The notes under the pieces: model-generated
What the model saw: only the letters and a program-made list of their open reading frames with translations
Told to the model about the DNA's origin: nothing
The model's database searches: none
Program-made: the position numbers and the translations under genes
Source: Thermodesulfobacteriota bacterium
GTDB taxonomy: Bacteria > Desulfobacterota > Desulfobacteria > Desulfobacterales > Desulfosudaceae
Direction of reading: 5' to 3'
Length of the DNA: 64,000 nucleotides
Assembly: GCA_040753795.1 (NCBI GenBank)
Contig: JBFMDX010000011.1
Span: forward strand, 62,001-126,000
Shown here: positions 9,020 through 18,165 of the stretch, one piece after another
Position numbering within the stretch: the stretch's first letter is position 1
Layout of the letters: every line of letters begins with the position of its first letter

Positions 9020-9078
9020 CGCTGAAACCACTCCTTTGCAAAAAAACAGGCCCATACTGATCGGGACCGAAACACCTG

Positions 9079-10503
9079 TCAAGGGGAAACCGGGGCAGGT
9101 GCGGTCATGCGGTCCGCCTCGGTGACCCATCCGCCGCCCATGGACTTGTAAATGTTCACCAGGGAAGACAGCAGCGAAGCCCGGGACTGGGCGTATTTGA
9201 GCTCGGCGGGGAACTGCTGCTGCTGGGCCTGGAGAACGGTGGAATACGGCGCGTAGCCGCCGTCATACTGGAGCTGGGCCAGGCGGGCGTATTCCCGGCA
9301 GGCCCTGACCAGGCGTTCCTGGGCAAGGATCTGCTCGGAGGTCTTGCGGTGGGCCGCCAGGGCGTTTTCCACGTCGGCAAAAGCGTTTTGAACGGACTGC
9401 TCGTAGTTGTACAAGGCGGCCTGGCGGGCGGCTTCAGCCTGCCTGACCTGCCCGTAAATGGCGCCGCCGGCAAAGAGCGGCCCGGTCAGCGACCCGGAAT
9501 AGCTCCAGAGCCGGCCGGGGCCTTCAAACAGGTCCGACAGGTCCGAGCTGGCATAACCGTAATTGCCGGTCAGCGAGATGGACGGGAAATACAGGGCCCT
9601 GGCGGCGCCGATGCGGGCATTTAACGAAATCAGGTTCTGCTCGGCCTGGCGGATGTCCGGCCGGTTGGCCAGCAGGTCCGAGGGAAGCCCGGCGGGAACG
9701 GCCGGCAGACTGATCTCGTCCATGGTCTTGCCCCGGGGAACCGGGCCGGGATTGCGTCCCAGCAGGAGACAGAGGGCGTGTTCGGTCTGGACGATCTGCA
9801 GCTCGATCTGGGGGATGGTGGCGGCCGCGGTTTCGTATTGGGTGCGGGCCTGTTCCACCGTCATCTGGGAGACCTGGCCGTATTCAAACTGCTTTTCAAA
9901 AAGCGCCACCGACTCGCCGTAAGCGGCCAGTGATCTTCTGGAAATGGCCAGCTGGTCGTCGAGGCCGAGCAGCTGGATATAGGTGTTGGCCGTGGCGGCC
10001 ACCAGGGAGAGCAGGACGCCCCGCCGTCCTTCTTCGGTGGCCAGCAGGTCCGCCCTGGCCGACTCGGTCAGCCGCCGCGAACGGCCCCACAGGTCCAGTT
10101 CCCAGCTGGCGCTGCCCAGGGACTGATAGGTATTATACGGATTGTCCGGCAGCAGAACGGCCTGGGAATCGGTGGCCCGCTGACGGGTGGCGGCGCCGCC
10201 GTACCCGATCTGGGGAAACAGGGGCGAGCGGACCTGCATGAGGACGGCCGCCGCCTGTTCGACACTGGCCGCCGCCATCCGGACGGATTTGTTGTTGACC
10301 AGGGCTTCGGCGATGAAAGATTCCAGGACCGGGTCATTGAACTGTTTCCACCACCGCACGTCGGCGGTCTGCCCGATCCCTTCTCCCCCATAGATGAAAG
10401 CGCCCGGCGCGTCGACGGGCGGTTTGCGGTAATCCGGCCCCATCATGCACCCGGGCATCAGGACGGTAAAAAGCAAGAGTCCATATAAAAGATATCGGCG
10501 CAT
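9079..10503 (-). CDS. outer membrane efflux lipoprotein, NodT/OprM family
   Basis: A 474-residue TolC-like channel and the last gene of the RND operon. The start is placed at the ATG at 10503, one base after the pump gene's TGA, because this gives a lipoprotein signal peptide ending LMPGC; the upstream extension in frame is coding shadow. After the lipobox come MGPDYRKP, typical of NodT-family channels, and two OEP repeats rich in alanine and glutamine, with WELDLWGRSRR and the GGxx(A/G)PYST-like YDGGYAPYSTVLQAQQ in the expected places. It would form the outer membrane exit duct of the efflux complex. Confidence 0.92.
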   Translation of the reverse strand: MRRYLLYGLLLFTVLMPGCMMGPDYRKPPVDAPGAFIYGGEGIGQTADVRWWKQFNDPVLESFIAEALVNNKSVRMAAASVEQAAAVLMQVRSPLFPQIGYGGAATRQRATDSQAVLLPDNPYNTYQSLGSASWELDLWGRSRRLTESARADLLATEEGRRGVLLSLVAATANTYIQLLGLDDQLAISRRSLAAYGESVALFEKQFEYGQVSQMTVEQARTQYETAAATIPQIELQIVQTEHALCLLLGRNPGPVPRGKTMDEISLPAVPAGLPSDLLANRPDIRQAEQNLISLNARIGAARALYFPSISLTGNYGYASSDLSDLFEGPGRLWSYSGSLTGPLFAGGAIYGQVRQAEAARQAALYNYEQSVQNAFADVENALAAHRKTSEQILAQERLVRACREYARLAQLQYDGGYAPYSTVLQAQQQQFPAELKYAQSRASLLSSLVNIYKSMGGGWVTEADRMTAPAPVSP

Positions 10504-10504
10504 G

Positions 10505-13500
10505 TCAGACTGCCTCCTGGTTCCCGGCCGCGTCGCCCCCATGGGCATCATGGCCGGTGTGGCCTGTCCCGCCGGCGGCCGCCTTGTTTTTCCTGGCCTC
10601 GAAATATTCGCGCATGCGGTCAAAGAGATAGAACAGCAGCGGCACGTAGAGCATGGCCAGGGTGGTTTCGCCGATCATGCCGCCGATGATGCCGGTGCCG
10701 ATGGAGTGCCGGGCGTTGGCACCGGCGCCCATGGCGATGGCCAGGGGCAGCACGCCGAAGGCGAAGGCCAGGGACGTCATGATAATGGGGCGGAGCCGCT
10801 GCTCGCCCGCCTCGATGGTGGCCTCGATGATGGACCGGCCCTGCTTGCGGAGTTCCACGGCAAAGGAGACCCGCAGGATGGCGTTCTTGGCGCCCAGACC
10901 GATGAGCACCAGCAAACCGATCTGGAAATAGACGTCGTTTTCGAGCCCGCGCAGCCAGTTGGCCGTCAGGGCCCCGAGAACGCCGAAGGGCACCGCCATC
11001 ATGACCGTCCCGGGCAGGGTCCAGGATTCATACTGGGCCGACAGGACCAGGAAGACGATGATGAGGCCGAAGATAAACGCCACGGCCGAGGTGCCGCCGG
11101 CCTTCTTTTCCTCAAAGGCCAGTCCCGACCAGGCGAAGGTGTACCCGGCGGGAAGGAGTTCGGCGGCCACGGATTCCATGGCGGTGATGGCCTGGCCCGA
11201 GCTGTACCCGGCCGCGGCGTTGCCGTTGACCTTGGCGGCCGGAAACCCATTGAAATGGGTCAGCATGTCCGGACCGGAAACCCAGCGGGTGGTAACCACC
11301 GCCGACAGAGGGACCATGTTCCCCTGGCTGGACCGGGTATACAGGCGGGTCAAGTCGTCCGGGTTCTGACGGAAGCGGGGATCGGATTGGAGCACCACCC
11401 ACCAGACCCGCGAAAACTCGTTGTACTGGCTGACCGTAAGCGATCCGAACTGGGCCTGAATGGCGTTGTACACATCCTGGACGGGCACCCCCAGCAGGTT
11501 GGCCTTGTCCCGATCCACGTCCACGAAGAGCTGGCGGGCGGAGGCGCGAAAGGTGCTGCTCAGTCCCGTCAGTTCCGGCCGCCCGGACGCCCTGGCGATG
11601 AACTCCCGGGTCAGGGATTCCAGCCGGGCCGGATCGCCGGCGGCCGTGTCCTGGATCCAGAACTCGAACCCGCCGGTGGTGCCGATGCCGGGAATGGATG
11701 GCGGCGGGATGGGAATGACCCGGGCTTCCCTGATATCGGCAGCCCGGCTTTTCAGGCCCAGGAGAACGGCCTTGGCATTTTCGGCCTTGGCCTGCTTGAC
11801 GGAGGCGTACCGTTCCTCGAAAGGCTTGAGGGTGACAAAGAAGGCGCCGGCATTGGTTTTAAAGCCGCTGTCCAGAACGCTGTAGCCGGCCAGCTGGGTG
11901 CGGTTGTCGACCCCGGGGATCTCCGCCAGGATCTTGTCGACGCGCCCGGTGACGTCCCTGGTCCGCTCCATGCTGGCCGCGTCCGGCATGATCACGGCCG
12001 ACATGACGTAGCCCTGGTCCTCGTTGGGCACGAAGCTGGTCGGCAGGACCGAAAACAGGTGGATGATCAGCCAGATCAGCACGGCCAGGACCCCGAAGGA
12101 CACGCCCACCCGCTTGATGACGAACATGACGGCATGGCCGAACCCCCGGGTGACGGCATCCACCTGGCGGTTGAACCAGGCGAAGAAGCCCCGGGTGGGC
12201 GGCGCCGTGTGTTTCAGCAGGACGCCGCACATGGCCGGCGTCAGGGTCAGGGCCACGAACCCGGACACCGCCACGGAAATGACGATGGTGATGGCGAACT
12301 GTTTGTAGAGCTGGCCGGTGGTGCCGGGCAGGAACGCCGCCGGCAGAAAGACCGAGGCCATGACCAGCACCACCGCCACCAGGGAACTGGATATCTCGCT
12401 CATGGCCCGGATGGTGGCATCCTTCGGTGAGAGATGGTGCAGCGTCATGTTGCGCTCGACGTTTTCCACCACCACGATGGCGTCGTCCACCACCATGCCG
12501 ATGGCCAGCACCAGGCCGAAGAGGGTCAGCAGGTTGATGGAGAACCCCAGGGCGAGCATGCCGGTGAAGGTGCTGACCAGGGAGACGAGGATGGCGGTGA
12601 TGCAGATAATGGTGGTGCGGAAGCTCTGGAGAAAGAGGAAGACCACCAGCACCACCAGCACGATGGCCTCCACCAGCGTATCCTTGACTTCGGCGATGGA
12701 CAGGCGCACGAAATCATTGGTGTCCAGGGAAATGACGTAATCGATGCCGGCCGGGAAGCGGGCCTTCATGTCCGCCAGCGTCTTTCTTACCGCCGCCGAC
12801 ACCTCCAGCCCGTTGGCGCCGGCCTGCTGGTAAATGGCGATGAAGGTGGCGGGGGTCCCGTTCAGTCTGCCCTCGATGATATACTGCCGCAGCCCCACCT
12901 CGGCCCGGGCCACGTCCTTCAACCGCACGATGGCGCTGCCGTCCTGGCTGGCCCGCAGGATAATGTTCTCGTATTCCGCCGGGGAAGTGAAAGGCCCCTG
13001 GGTGACCACCGGGAAGGTCAGCTGCACCGGTCCGGCATTGGGCTGCTGGCCGATCTGGCCGGCCCCGTAAAGCGCGTTCTGCCTGGCCACGGCCTGCTGG
13101 ATGTCGCTGGTGGTGATCCCCAGGGAGGCCATCCGGTCGGGATCCATCCAGATGCGCATGGCCTGGTCGGGAACGCCCATGATCTGGGCCTGGCCGGCGC
13201 CCGGCACCCGCTTGAGGGCGTCCAGGACATAGACGTTGGCGAAGTTGGCGATATATTCGCTGCTGTAACGGCCGCCCTCGGCGATGACGGCGATCATCAT
13301 CATGATGGACGAGGCCTTCTTCTGGACGGAGACGCCCAGCTGGGTCACGGCCGCGGGCAGCTGCGGCAGGGCCAGGTTGACCCGGTTCTGGACCTGGACC
13401 TGGGCGATGTCGGGGTTGGTGTCCAGGGAAAAGTACACGGTCAGGGTCAGCTGGCCGCTGGACGATGAGGACGACGACATGTAAATCATGTTGTCGACCC

Positions 13501-13714
13501 CGTTGATCTGGGCTTCTATGGGCGCGGCCACGGACTCGGCCAGGGTCCGGGAGTCGGCCCCGGGATAAGTGGCGGAAACCGTCACCTGGACCGGCGTAAT
13601 GGGCGGATACTGCTCCACCGGCAGGGACTTGAGAGCCACCAGTCCCGCCAGGCAGATGATCAGCGATATGACGGTGGCGAAAATCGGCCGTTCAATGAAA
13701 AACCGGGAAAACAT
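10505..13714 (-). CDS. RND multidrug efflux pump, AcrB/MexB (HAE1) family
   Basis: A 1069-residue inner membrane proton antiporter of the HAE1 family, standard in length. It begins FFIERPIFATVISLIICLAG and shows the family's GAD(S/A)RTLAESVAAPIE segment, the paired aspartates in IGMVVDDAIVVVENVER of helix 4, and two porter domains between helices 1-2 and 7-8. The C-terminus is long and contains a His/Gly-rich tail. GAGGAGG lies about 10 nt before the ATG. It forms an operon with the adaptor upstream (40-nt gap) and the channel downstream. Substrates cannot be inferred; no local regulator gene is present. Confidence 0.95.
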   Translation of the reverse strand: MFSRFFIERPIFATVISLIICLAGLVALKSLPVEQYPPITPVQVTVSATYPGADSRTLAESVAAPIEAQINGVDNMIYMSSSSSSSGQLTLTVYFSLDTNPDIAQVQVQNRVNLALPQLPAAVTQLGVSVQKKASSIMMMIAVIAEGGRYSSEYIANFANVYVLDALKRVPGAGQAQIMGVPDQAMRIWMDPDRMASLGITTSDIQQAVARQNALYGAGQIGQQPNAGPVQLTFPVVTQGPFTSPAEYENIILRASQDGSAIVRLKDVARAEVGLRQYIIEGRLNGTPATFIAIYQQAGANGLEVSAAVRKTLADMKARFPAGIDYVISLDTNDFVRLSIAEVKDTLVEAIVLVVLVVFLFLQSFRTTIICITAILVSLVSTFTGMLALGFSINLLTLFGLVLAIGMVVDDAIVVVENVERNMTLHHLSPKDATIRAMSEISSSLVAVVLVMASVFLPAAFLPGTTGQLYKQFAITIVISVAVSGFVALTLTPAMCGVLLKHTAPPTRGFFAWFNRQVDAVTRGFGHAVMFVIKRVGVSFGVLAVLIWLIIHLFSVLPTSFVPNEDQGYVMSAVIMPDAASMERTRDVTGRVDKILAEIPGVDNRTQLAGYSVLDSGFKTNAGAFFVTLKPFEERYASVKQAKAENAKAVLLGLKSRAADIREARVIPIPPPSIPGIGTTGGFEFWIQDTAAGDPARLESLTREFIARASGRPELTGLSSTFRASARQLFVDVDRDKANLLGVPVQDVYNAIQAQFGSLTVSQYNEFSRVWWVVLQSDPRFRQNPDDLTRLYTRSSQGNMVPLSAVVTTRWVSGPDMLTHFNGFPAAKVNGNAAAGYSSGQAITAMESVAAELLPAGYTFAWSGLAFEEKKAGGTSAVAFIFGLIIVFLVLSAQYESWTLPGTVMMAVPFGVLGALTANWLRGLENDVYFQIGLLVLIGLGAKNAILRVSFAVELRKQGRSIIEATIEAGEQRLRPIIMTSLAFAFGVLPLAIAMGAGANARHSIGTGIIGGMIGETTLAMLYVPLLFYLFDRMREYFEARKNKAAAGGTGHTGHDAHGGDAAGNQEAV

Positions 13715-13754
13715 GGGCCCGGGCCTCCTCTTTCTGAACAGGGGGAAAGATGGT

Positions 13755-14903
13755 TCACCCCTGGGATTTAACGGTCACTTGCATGCCGGGCTGAAGCACC
13801 AGACCGCCGTCCACCACCACCTGATCGTCCGGGTTAAGGCCTTCGATGACAAACCACTGGTCTTCATGCCACTCGCCGACCGCCACCGGCCGTTTTTCGG
13901 CCTTGTTGTCCGCGCCGATGGTCCACACGAACTGGCCCCTGGCATCCTGCTGCACCGCGCGCTGGGGCACCAGGATGGCCTTGGGCCGGATGGCCCCTTT
14001 GATGCGGGCGCGGACATACTGGTTCGGCCGCAGCACGCCGTCGGGATTGTCCACGCTGGCCCGGACCAGGAACGTGCCGGTCTGGGGGTTGTACGAGGGC
14101 TCGGCGAAGGTGATCCGGCCCTTGTGCGGAAAAACCGATCCGTCCACCAGGACGACCTCGATCTCATAGCTCTTGTCCGGCGGGGGGACCAGCAGGCCGG
14201 CGGCGATCTGGTCGCGCAGCTTCTGCATCTGGTTTTCCGAAATGCTGAAATTCACCCACATGGGCGAGAGCACCTCCACCGTGGTCAGCAGGCTGTTCTG
14301 CTGGTTGATATAGGTGCCGTCCGCCTGTTTGGCCGAGCTGCTGGCGCCGGTCACCGGCGAGGTGATGGTGGTGTAGGACAGGTTCAACTCCTCGGCGTCC
14401 ACCTGGGCCCGGGCCTGCTCCACGGCCGCGGCCGCCGACTGATACTGTCCGGTGGCGTCGTCCAGATCCTTCTGGGACAACGCCTTCTGTTCGACCAGGG
14501 GCTTGATGCGGTTGAGATTGAGACGGGCCGTTTCCAGGGCCGCCTCCTGCTTGGACAGGGCGGCCCTGGCCTGGGCCACCTGGGCCTTGAAGGGCCTGTC
14601 GTCCATCTTAAAAAGCACCTGGCCCTCCCTGACCACCGCGCCCTCGGTATAGAGGCGCTTGTCAAGAAATCCGCTGACCCGGGCCTGGATATTGACCATG
14701 TGGGAACTCTGGGTCTGGGCCACGTACTCGCCGGCCACCGGCACATCCCGGGGCTCCACTTTCATTACCACGACTTCCGGCGGGGGCTGGGCCGAAGGCG
14801 TTTGGTCTTTTTTGCATCCGGCCAGGAAAACGATTGCGCCGAGAAAAAGGATTAACATCAGCCCGAAGCCTGATGCTTTGATTTTATGCAGGTTTTTTTT
14901 CAT
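13755..14903 (-). CDS. RND efflux periplasmic adaptor (AcrA/MexA family) lipoprotein
   Basis: A 382-residue membrane fusion protein that would link the AcrB-like pump to the outer membrane channel. It has a lipoprotein signal peptide ending FLAGC, a lipoyl half-motif EGAVVREGQVLFKMDDRPF, a coiled-coil hairpin (about 95-165, rich in AQARAAL and AVEQARAQ repeats), and the second lipoyl half with YTTITSPVTGASS. The ATG at 14903 is preferred to an in-frame TTG at 14915. It is the first gene of the three-gene operon; the AT-rich region upstream shares a 13-mer with the LemA operon promoter. Confidence 0.93.
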   Translation of the reverse strand: MKKNLHKIKASGFGLMLILFLGAIVFLAGCKKDQTPSAQPPPEVVVMKVEPRDVPVAGEYVAQTQSSHMVNIQARVSGFLDKRLYTEGAVVREGQVLFKMDDRPFKAQVAQARAALSKQEAALETARLNLNRIKPLVEQKALSQKDLDDATGQYQSAAAAVEQARAQVDAEELNLSYTTITSPVTGASSSAKQADGTYINQQNSLLTTVEVLSPMWVNFSISENQMQKLRDQIAAGLLVPPPDKSYEIEVVLVDGSVFPHKGRITFAEPSYNPQTGTFLVRASVDNPDGVLRPNQYVRARIKGAIRPKAILVPQRAVQQDARGQFVWTIGADNKAEKRPVAVGEWHEDQWFVIEGLNPDDQVVVDGGLVLQPGMQVTVKSQG

Positions 14904-14990
14904 TTGATTCCGCAAGCCTTTTCTGCTGGTTTCATACCGCGTTTATTCAGAATGATGCCAGATGCAAATTATTACACTATGATATTATTC

Positions 14991-15003
14991 ATTATTCTGA
15001 CCA
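14991..15003 (-). promoter_or_regulatory. 13-bp motif upstream of the efflux operon
   Basis: On the minus strand this reads TGGTCAGAATAAT and lies about 90 nt upstream of the adaptor start. The identical 13-mer sits inside the predicted promoter of the LemA operon (17794-17806). A partly inverted copy (TTCAGAATGATG, 14946-14957) is nearby, which suggests an operator. Regulatory function is inferred. Confidence 0.35.
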
Positions 15004-15062
15004 TACGCCGATTTTTCCGCAAAATTACATTTAAAGGAGCAAGTGTCAAGATTAAATACTCC

Positions 15063-15617
15063 TTATCCTGTTCTCTTATCCCCGGGCATGTCCAGGAGCG
15101 GATGGCGTTCAAACCCCAGCAGCCGGGCGAAAATCCGCTGGGGAAACTGTTCCCGCTGGATATTGTAGATCGTGACCGTGTCGTTGAAGAAAATCCGGCG
15201 GTCGGCGATCATCTCCTCCAGGGCGGAGACGCGTTCCTGAACACTCCGGTAAAGAATGTCCGCCTTGATGTCCGGGTATTGCTCGGCCGTTTGCCGCAAC
15301 TGTCGCAACTGCGCCGACAGTTCGTTCTCGATCGTGGTCTTTTCGCCGGTATGCTTTACCTTGGCGTAACTCAGGCGGAGGCGCGTGATCTCTTCCAGCA
15401 GGCCGGCCTCATATTTGCCGTAAGCCCGGGCCAGATCGATCAGTTGGGGGATTTCCTCGTTGCGCTGGAGCAGGAGTACGTCGATATTATGCCAGGCCTT
15501 GCCGATGTTGTTCTTCACCTGGACCAGGCTGTTGAAGAGGCTGACCACATAGCCGACGCCGCCCAGGGCCGCGAACAGAAGCACAACCAACAGGATGATC
15601 ATGAGTCCTGACAGCAT
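15063..15617 (-). CDS. lemA: LemA family protein (second LemA of the operon)
   Basis: A 184-residue LemA-family protein with an N-terminal transmembrane segment (residues 4-22) followed by the family's NSLVQVKNNIGKAWHNIDVLL signature, a long helical bundle and a terminal FPQRIFARLLGF motif. The bulk of the protein would face away from the cytoplasm. It is about 30% similar by eye to the first LemA at 17171 and is separated from it by a GIDE-domain gene. The molecular role of LemA proteins is not settled. The ATG at 15617 has GCGGAAA upstream; a second ATG at 15602 is possible. Confidence 0.9.
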   Translation of the reverse strand: MLSGLMIILLVVLLFAALGGVGYVVSLFNSLVQVKNNIGKAWHNIDVLLLQRNEEIPQLIDLARAYGKYEAGLLEEITRLRLSYAKVKHTGEKTTIENELSAQLRQLRQTAEQYPDIKADILYRSVQERVSALEEMIADRRIFFNDTVTIYNIQREQFPQRIFARLLGFERHPLLDMPGDKRTG

Positions 15618-15657
15618 CTGTTTTCCGCCCCCCGTCTTGAAAAGGAAATCCGATCCG

Positions 15658-17124
15658 TTACCAGTGCCCGGCCGTTATGATCAGAACCGTCGAAATCAGC
15701 GCCAGGGCCAGCGGCATTGCGACACTCAAATGAAAGTTTTTCCGGAACAGCGCCCTGGCTTCCTGCTCGCTGGTGTCGGTAATCACGAAAACATCGTGGG
15801 GCGTCCGGCCCGCCTTCCGTCCGAAGGGAATCAGAAACTGCAGCAGCGACTCCCCGCCATGCCGGGCCTGCAGGCGGGGTCGGATCACCAGGCGTTCCGG
15901 TCCGGTCGCGCCGGGCGGCGCGTCTTCCCGCATCTCGGCATGCCCGATCACATATGCCCGGTCTCCTTCCCGAAGAAAATAGGCGCGTTCGTACCAGGAG
16001 GGTTTCTCCGTATGACCGGTCAGTACGATTTCAAAGGTCCGCCGGCCGAAAAAGGCCGTCAGAACCGAGAGTAAGGGTCGGCGCAGGGCCACGGCCTCAT
16101 GCACCGGATCCACCAGAATCCGGCCGCTGCCGTCGTCCAGATAGAACGCCTGCAAATTCCTCTGGTAGGAGCCGAGCATGCGCGTTCCTTCATAATCGGT
16201 TTCCGTGCCCTGCAGATGCCAGAAGAAGGAAAGAATCGTCCGGCTCGGATCCGGCGGCCCGTCCGGGTTCTCCCGGCCGCGGACCTGGCCGGAAAGTTCC
16301 GTCAGGCCCACGGCCGTCCCGGCCACTGAAGTCGTGGCCAGATCGTTCACCGCCAGGAACTGCCGCCAGCGCCAGAGGCCTTCCTGGGAAAAAGCGGCCA
16401 GCGCGTAGATCAGGCCGCAGGCCCCGAAAAAACAGTCCCAGTGCGGCAGAAAAACAAAGCCCCTATCCGGACCGTATCCCATCCCGAACATCAGGCCCCG
16501 GAAAAGCAGGCGAAAAACCGCGATCACCGCGCCCGTTCCGATTACATAGGTGAAGGCGTAGGCAAAGTACTGACCCCATGGGGTGGGCTGGTTTGCCGCG
16601 TCCGGCTGGGGAAAAATCCGGACAAGGACCTGCAGCAGGGGGCCGAGGACAAAATAGACGCCGCAGAACATCAGGAAGACCACCGGCCCGCCGGCTCCGA
16701 ACAACTGGATCGTAAGCACGGCGACGATCAGAAGGAGAGGGCCGAGCACGAGAAACCGGCCGATAATCTTCAGCGAAACGGGAATGTCTACCTGCCAGGC
16801 GGTAATATAGCCGAAACTCCGCCCGCAGGCCGGGCATTCATAAGCCACTCCGTTTCTGCCGACAAGCCGGCCTCTGCCGCCGCACCGGGGACAGGGGACC
16901 GGAATCATGAAACACAGACGACTCGCCAGCAGGATCAGGCCGGTGACGACGGCCACGCAGGCAAGGGGGACGACCCATGGCGCCGGCTCCGGCCAACCCA
17001 TCCGTCCGTGAATCCATTCCAGGGATTTGAACGTCAGAACGCCTCCGCCGACAATGGCCGCCAGAACCGCAACGATGGTAATGGCGGTATGCAGAAGAGC
17101 GGTCCAGTGGATTCTTATTTTCAT
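15658..17124 (-). CDS. multi-pass membrane protein with zinc ribbon and GIDE-like domain
   Basis: A 488-residue membrane protein between two lemA genes. Several hydrophobic helices occur in the N-terminal half (about residues 12-32, 45-65, 115-155, 185-210). A zinc ribbon, CPRCGGRGRL then YECPACGRSFGY, lies near 74-105. The C-terminal part (about 260-470) has the character of a GIDE/MULAN domain: it follows the pattern LSGQVRG, then LDDGSGRILVDP, ERAYFLREGDRAYVIGHAE, and a final hydrophobic helix. In mitochondrial MULAN this domain precedes a RING; no RING is present here. Gaps to both lemA genes are 40-46 nt, so the three are probably one operon. Confidence 0.7.
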   Translation of the reverse strand: MKIRIHWTALLHTAITIVAVLAAIVGGGVLTFKSLEWIHGRMGWPEPAPWVVPLACVAVVTGLILLASRLCFMIPVPCPRCGGRGRLVGRNGVAYECPACGRSFGYITAWQVDIPVSLKIIGRFLVLGPLLLIVAVLTIQLFGAGGPVVFLMFCGVYFVLGPLLQVLVRIFPQPDAANQPTPWGQYFAYAFTYVIGTGAVIAVFRLLFRGLMFGMGYGPDRGFVFLPHWDCFFGACGLIYALAAFSQEGLWRWRQFLAVNDLATTSVAGTAVGLTELSGQVRGRENPDGPPDPSRTILSFFWHLQGTETDYEGTRMLGSYQRNLQAFYLDDGSGRILVDPVHEAVALRRPLLSVLTAFFGRRTFEIVLTGHTEKPSWYERAYFLREGDRAYVIGHAEMREDAPPGATGPERLVIRPRLQARHGGESLLQFLIPFGRKAGRTPHDVFVITDTSEQEARALFRKNFHLSVAMPLALALISTVLIITAGHW

Positions 17125-17170
17125 CAGGGTTCAGACATGGCGGTGACCGGGCGTCAACCCGTGCCCGGGG

Positions 17171-17737
17171 CTATTTTCCAAAATCCATTCTGGCATCCTG
17201 CCGTTTCTCTTCCGGCACATCGAGGAACGAGTGGCGTTTCAGGGTCATGATTTTCGCCATGATCAGGTCGGGGAAACGCTCGATCTGGATGTTGTAGATA
17301 TTGACGGCGTCGTTGTAGGCTTCACGAAAGTCCGCGATTTTCGATTCGATGCCCGAGACGCGCTCCTGGATCTGGATGAAGTTATGGCTGGCCTTGAGAT
17401 CCGGGTACTGCTCCCAGACCGTGGACAGCTTCCCGAGCAGCTTGCCCATCTCGTTTTCGGCCTTGATTTTATCCTCGATTTCCCTGGCCATGGCGTATCC
17501 GGTCCGCAGTTCGGTCAGTTTGCTGAGCAAATCTCTTTCGTGTTTCATGTAGGCCTTGCAGGTATCGATAAGCTTTGGAATTTCATCGTGGCGCTGCTGC
17601 AGCACCACGTCGATGTTGTTCCAGGCCTTCTGCACGTTGTTGCGGACCGTGATCAGGCCGTTGTAAAGGCCGATGACGACCCCCGTCAGACCCAGCAGCA
17701 GAATGCCGGCGACAACCAGAAGAATGATGAAACTCAT
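17171..17737 (-). CDS. lemA: LemA family protein (first LemA of the operon)
   Basis: A 188-residue LemA protein: N-terminal transmembrane segment (residues 3-22), then LYNGLITVRNNVQKAWNNIDVVLQQR, the best-conserved LemA stretch, a helical bundle with VWEQYPDLKASHNF, and the YNIQIERFPDLIMAKIM ending. Length and order match the family. GAGGG lies seven bases upstream of the ATG. It heads a three-gene operon with the GIDE-domain protein and a second LemA. A near-consensus promoter containing a 13-mer shared with the efflux operon lies 50-80 nt upstream. Confidence 0.93.
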   Translation of the reverse strand: MSFIILLVVAGILLLGLTGVVIGLYNGLITVRNNVQKAWNNIDVVLQQRHDEIPKLIDTCKAYMKHERDLLSKLTELRTGYAMAREIEDKIKAENEMGKLLGKLSTVWEQYPDLKASHNFIQIQERVSGIESKIADFREAYNDAVNIYNIQIERFPDLIMAKIMTLKRHSFLDVPEEKRQDARMDFGK

Positions 17738-17786
17738 GGCAAGCCCTCACTATCCCGGATATGAAGCGGTTCGCTCAATTTATAAA

Positions 17787-17815
17787 ATCATATATTATTC
17801 TGACCAGTTATGCAA
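17787..17815 (-). promoter_or_regulatory. candidate sigma70 promoter of the LemA operon with internal operator-like motif
   Basis: On the minus strand, TTGCAT (17810-17815), a 17-nt spacer and TATGAT (17787-17792) form a good promoter about 50 nt before the lemA ATG. The spacer contains TGGTCAGAATAAT (17794-17806), identical to a motif upstream of the efflux operon. A regulator bound there would block RNA polymerase. Confidence 0.55.
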
Positions 17816-17868
17816 ACCGAATATGTTCCATGACCGGGCAGCCGGCAGGATTCGCCATCACCCCGTTT

Positions 17869-18021
17869 TTATCCCAGAACGTTGAGGATCAACCCCAGCC
17901 CACCGATAATGGCGAACGCCCCAATGGCGATCTGAAATTTCCAGCGGCCGGTCAGGTATGTCAGCGTAAAGCAATAGTTTATGTCCAGAATTTCTACCCG
18001 TAACAAGCACAACTTGGGCAT
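17869..18021 (-). CDS. possible small membrane peptide
   Basis: A short frame of 50 codons (extendable to 75 from a TTG at 18096) ends in a convincing hydrophobic helix, FQIAIGAFAIIGGLGLILN. The codons in the last 30 residues look like normal high-GC coding sequence, but there is no clear ribosome site and no family is recognised. It could be a genuine small membrane protein or the remnant of a longer gene. The rest of the 430-nt gap holds two promoter-like signals and nothing else recognisable. Confidence 0.25.
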   Translation of the reverse strand: MPKLCLLRVEILDINYCFTLTYLTGRWKFQIAIGAFAIIGGLGLILNVLG

Positions 18022-18063
18022 GTCGAGCCTGTTGAGGATGCAAAGGCCCTGCCGTTGTTCAGG

Positions 18064-18092
18064 TTGACGCCCGGCTCCGGTCCTGATAAATA
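18064..18092 (+). promoter_or_regulatory. candidate promoter for the lipoprotein-methyltransferase pair
   Basis: TTGACG (18064-18069), a 17-nt spacer and TAAATA (18087-18092) lie about 75 nt upstream of the lipoprotein start. Both hexamers are one or two mismatches from consensus. Confidence 0.45.
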
Positions 18093-18165
18093 ACAATACC
18101 TGACGCCATTATCTTTTCTTTACGAATCAGTCCCTGATCCTGTCATCTTTATGTCGGGGGAAAAG

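Noticed and set aside
8824-9075. 83-codon frame on the minus strand over the small selenoprotein
   Set aside because: Different frame; the Cys-rich frame with the TGA has the ribosome site, CXXC motifs and SECIS hairpin.
9079-10623. Outer membrane channel starting at 10623
   Set aside because: The extra 40 residues overlap the pump gene and precede the lipoprotein signal peptide; the ATG at 10503 fits better.
10445-12430. 661-codon open frame on the plus strand
   Set aside because: It is antisense to the RND pump gene, in the frame that GC-rich codons keep open. Its translation is Gly/His/Asp-rich with no domain.
13569-14855. 428-codon open frame on the plus strand
   Set aside because: Antisense to the efflux adaptor gene, with composition typical of a shadow frame.
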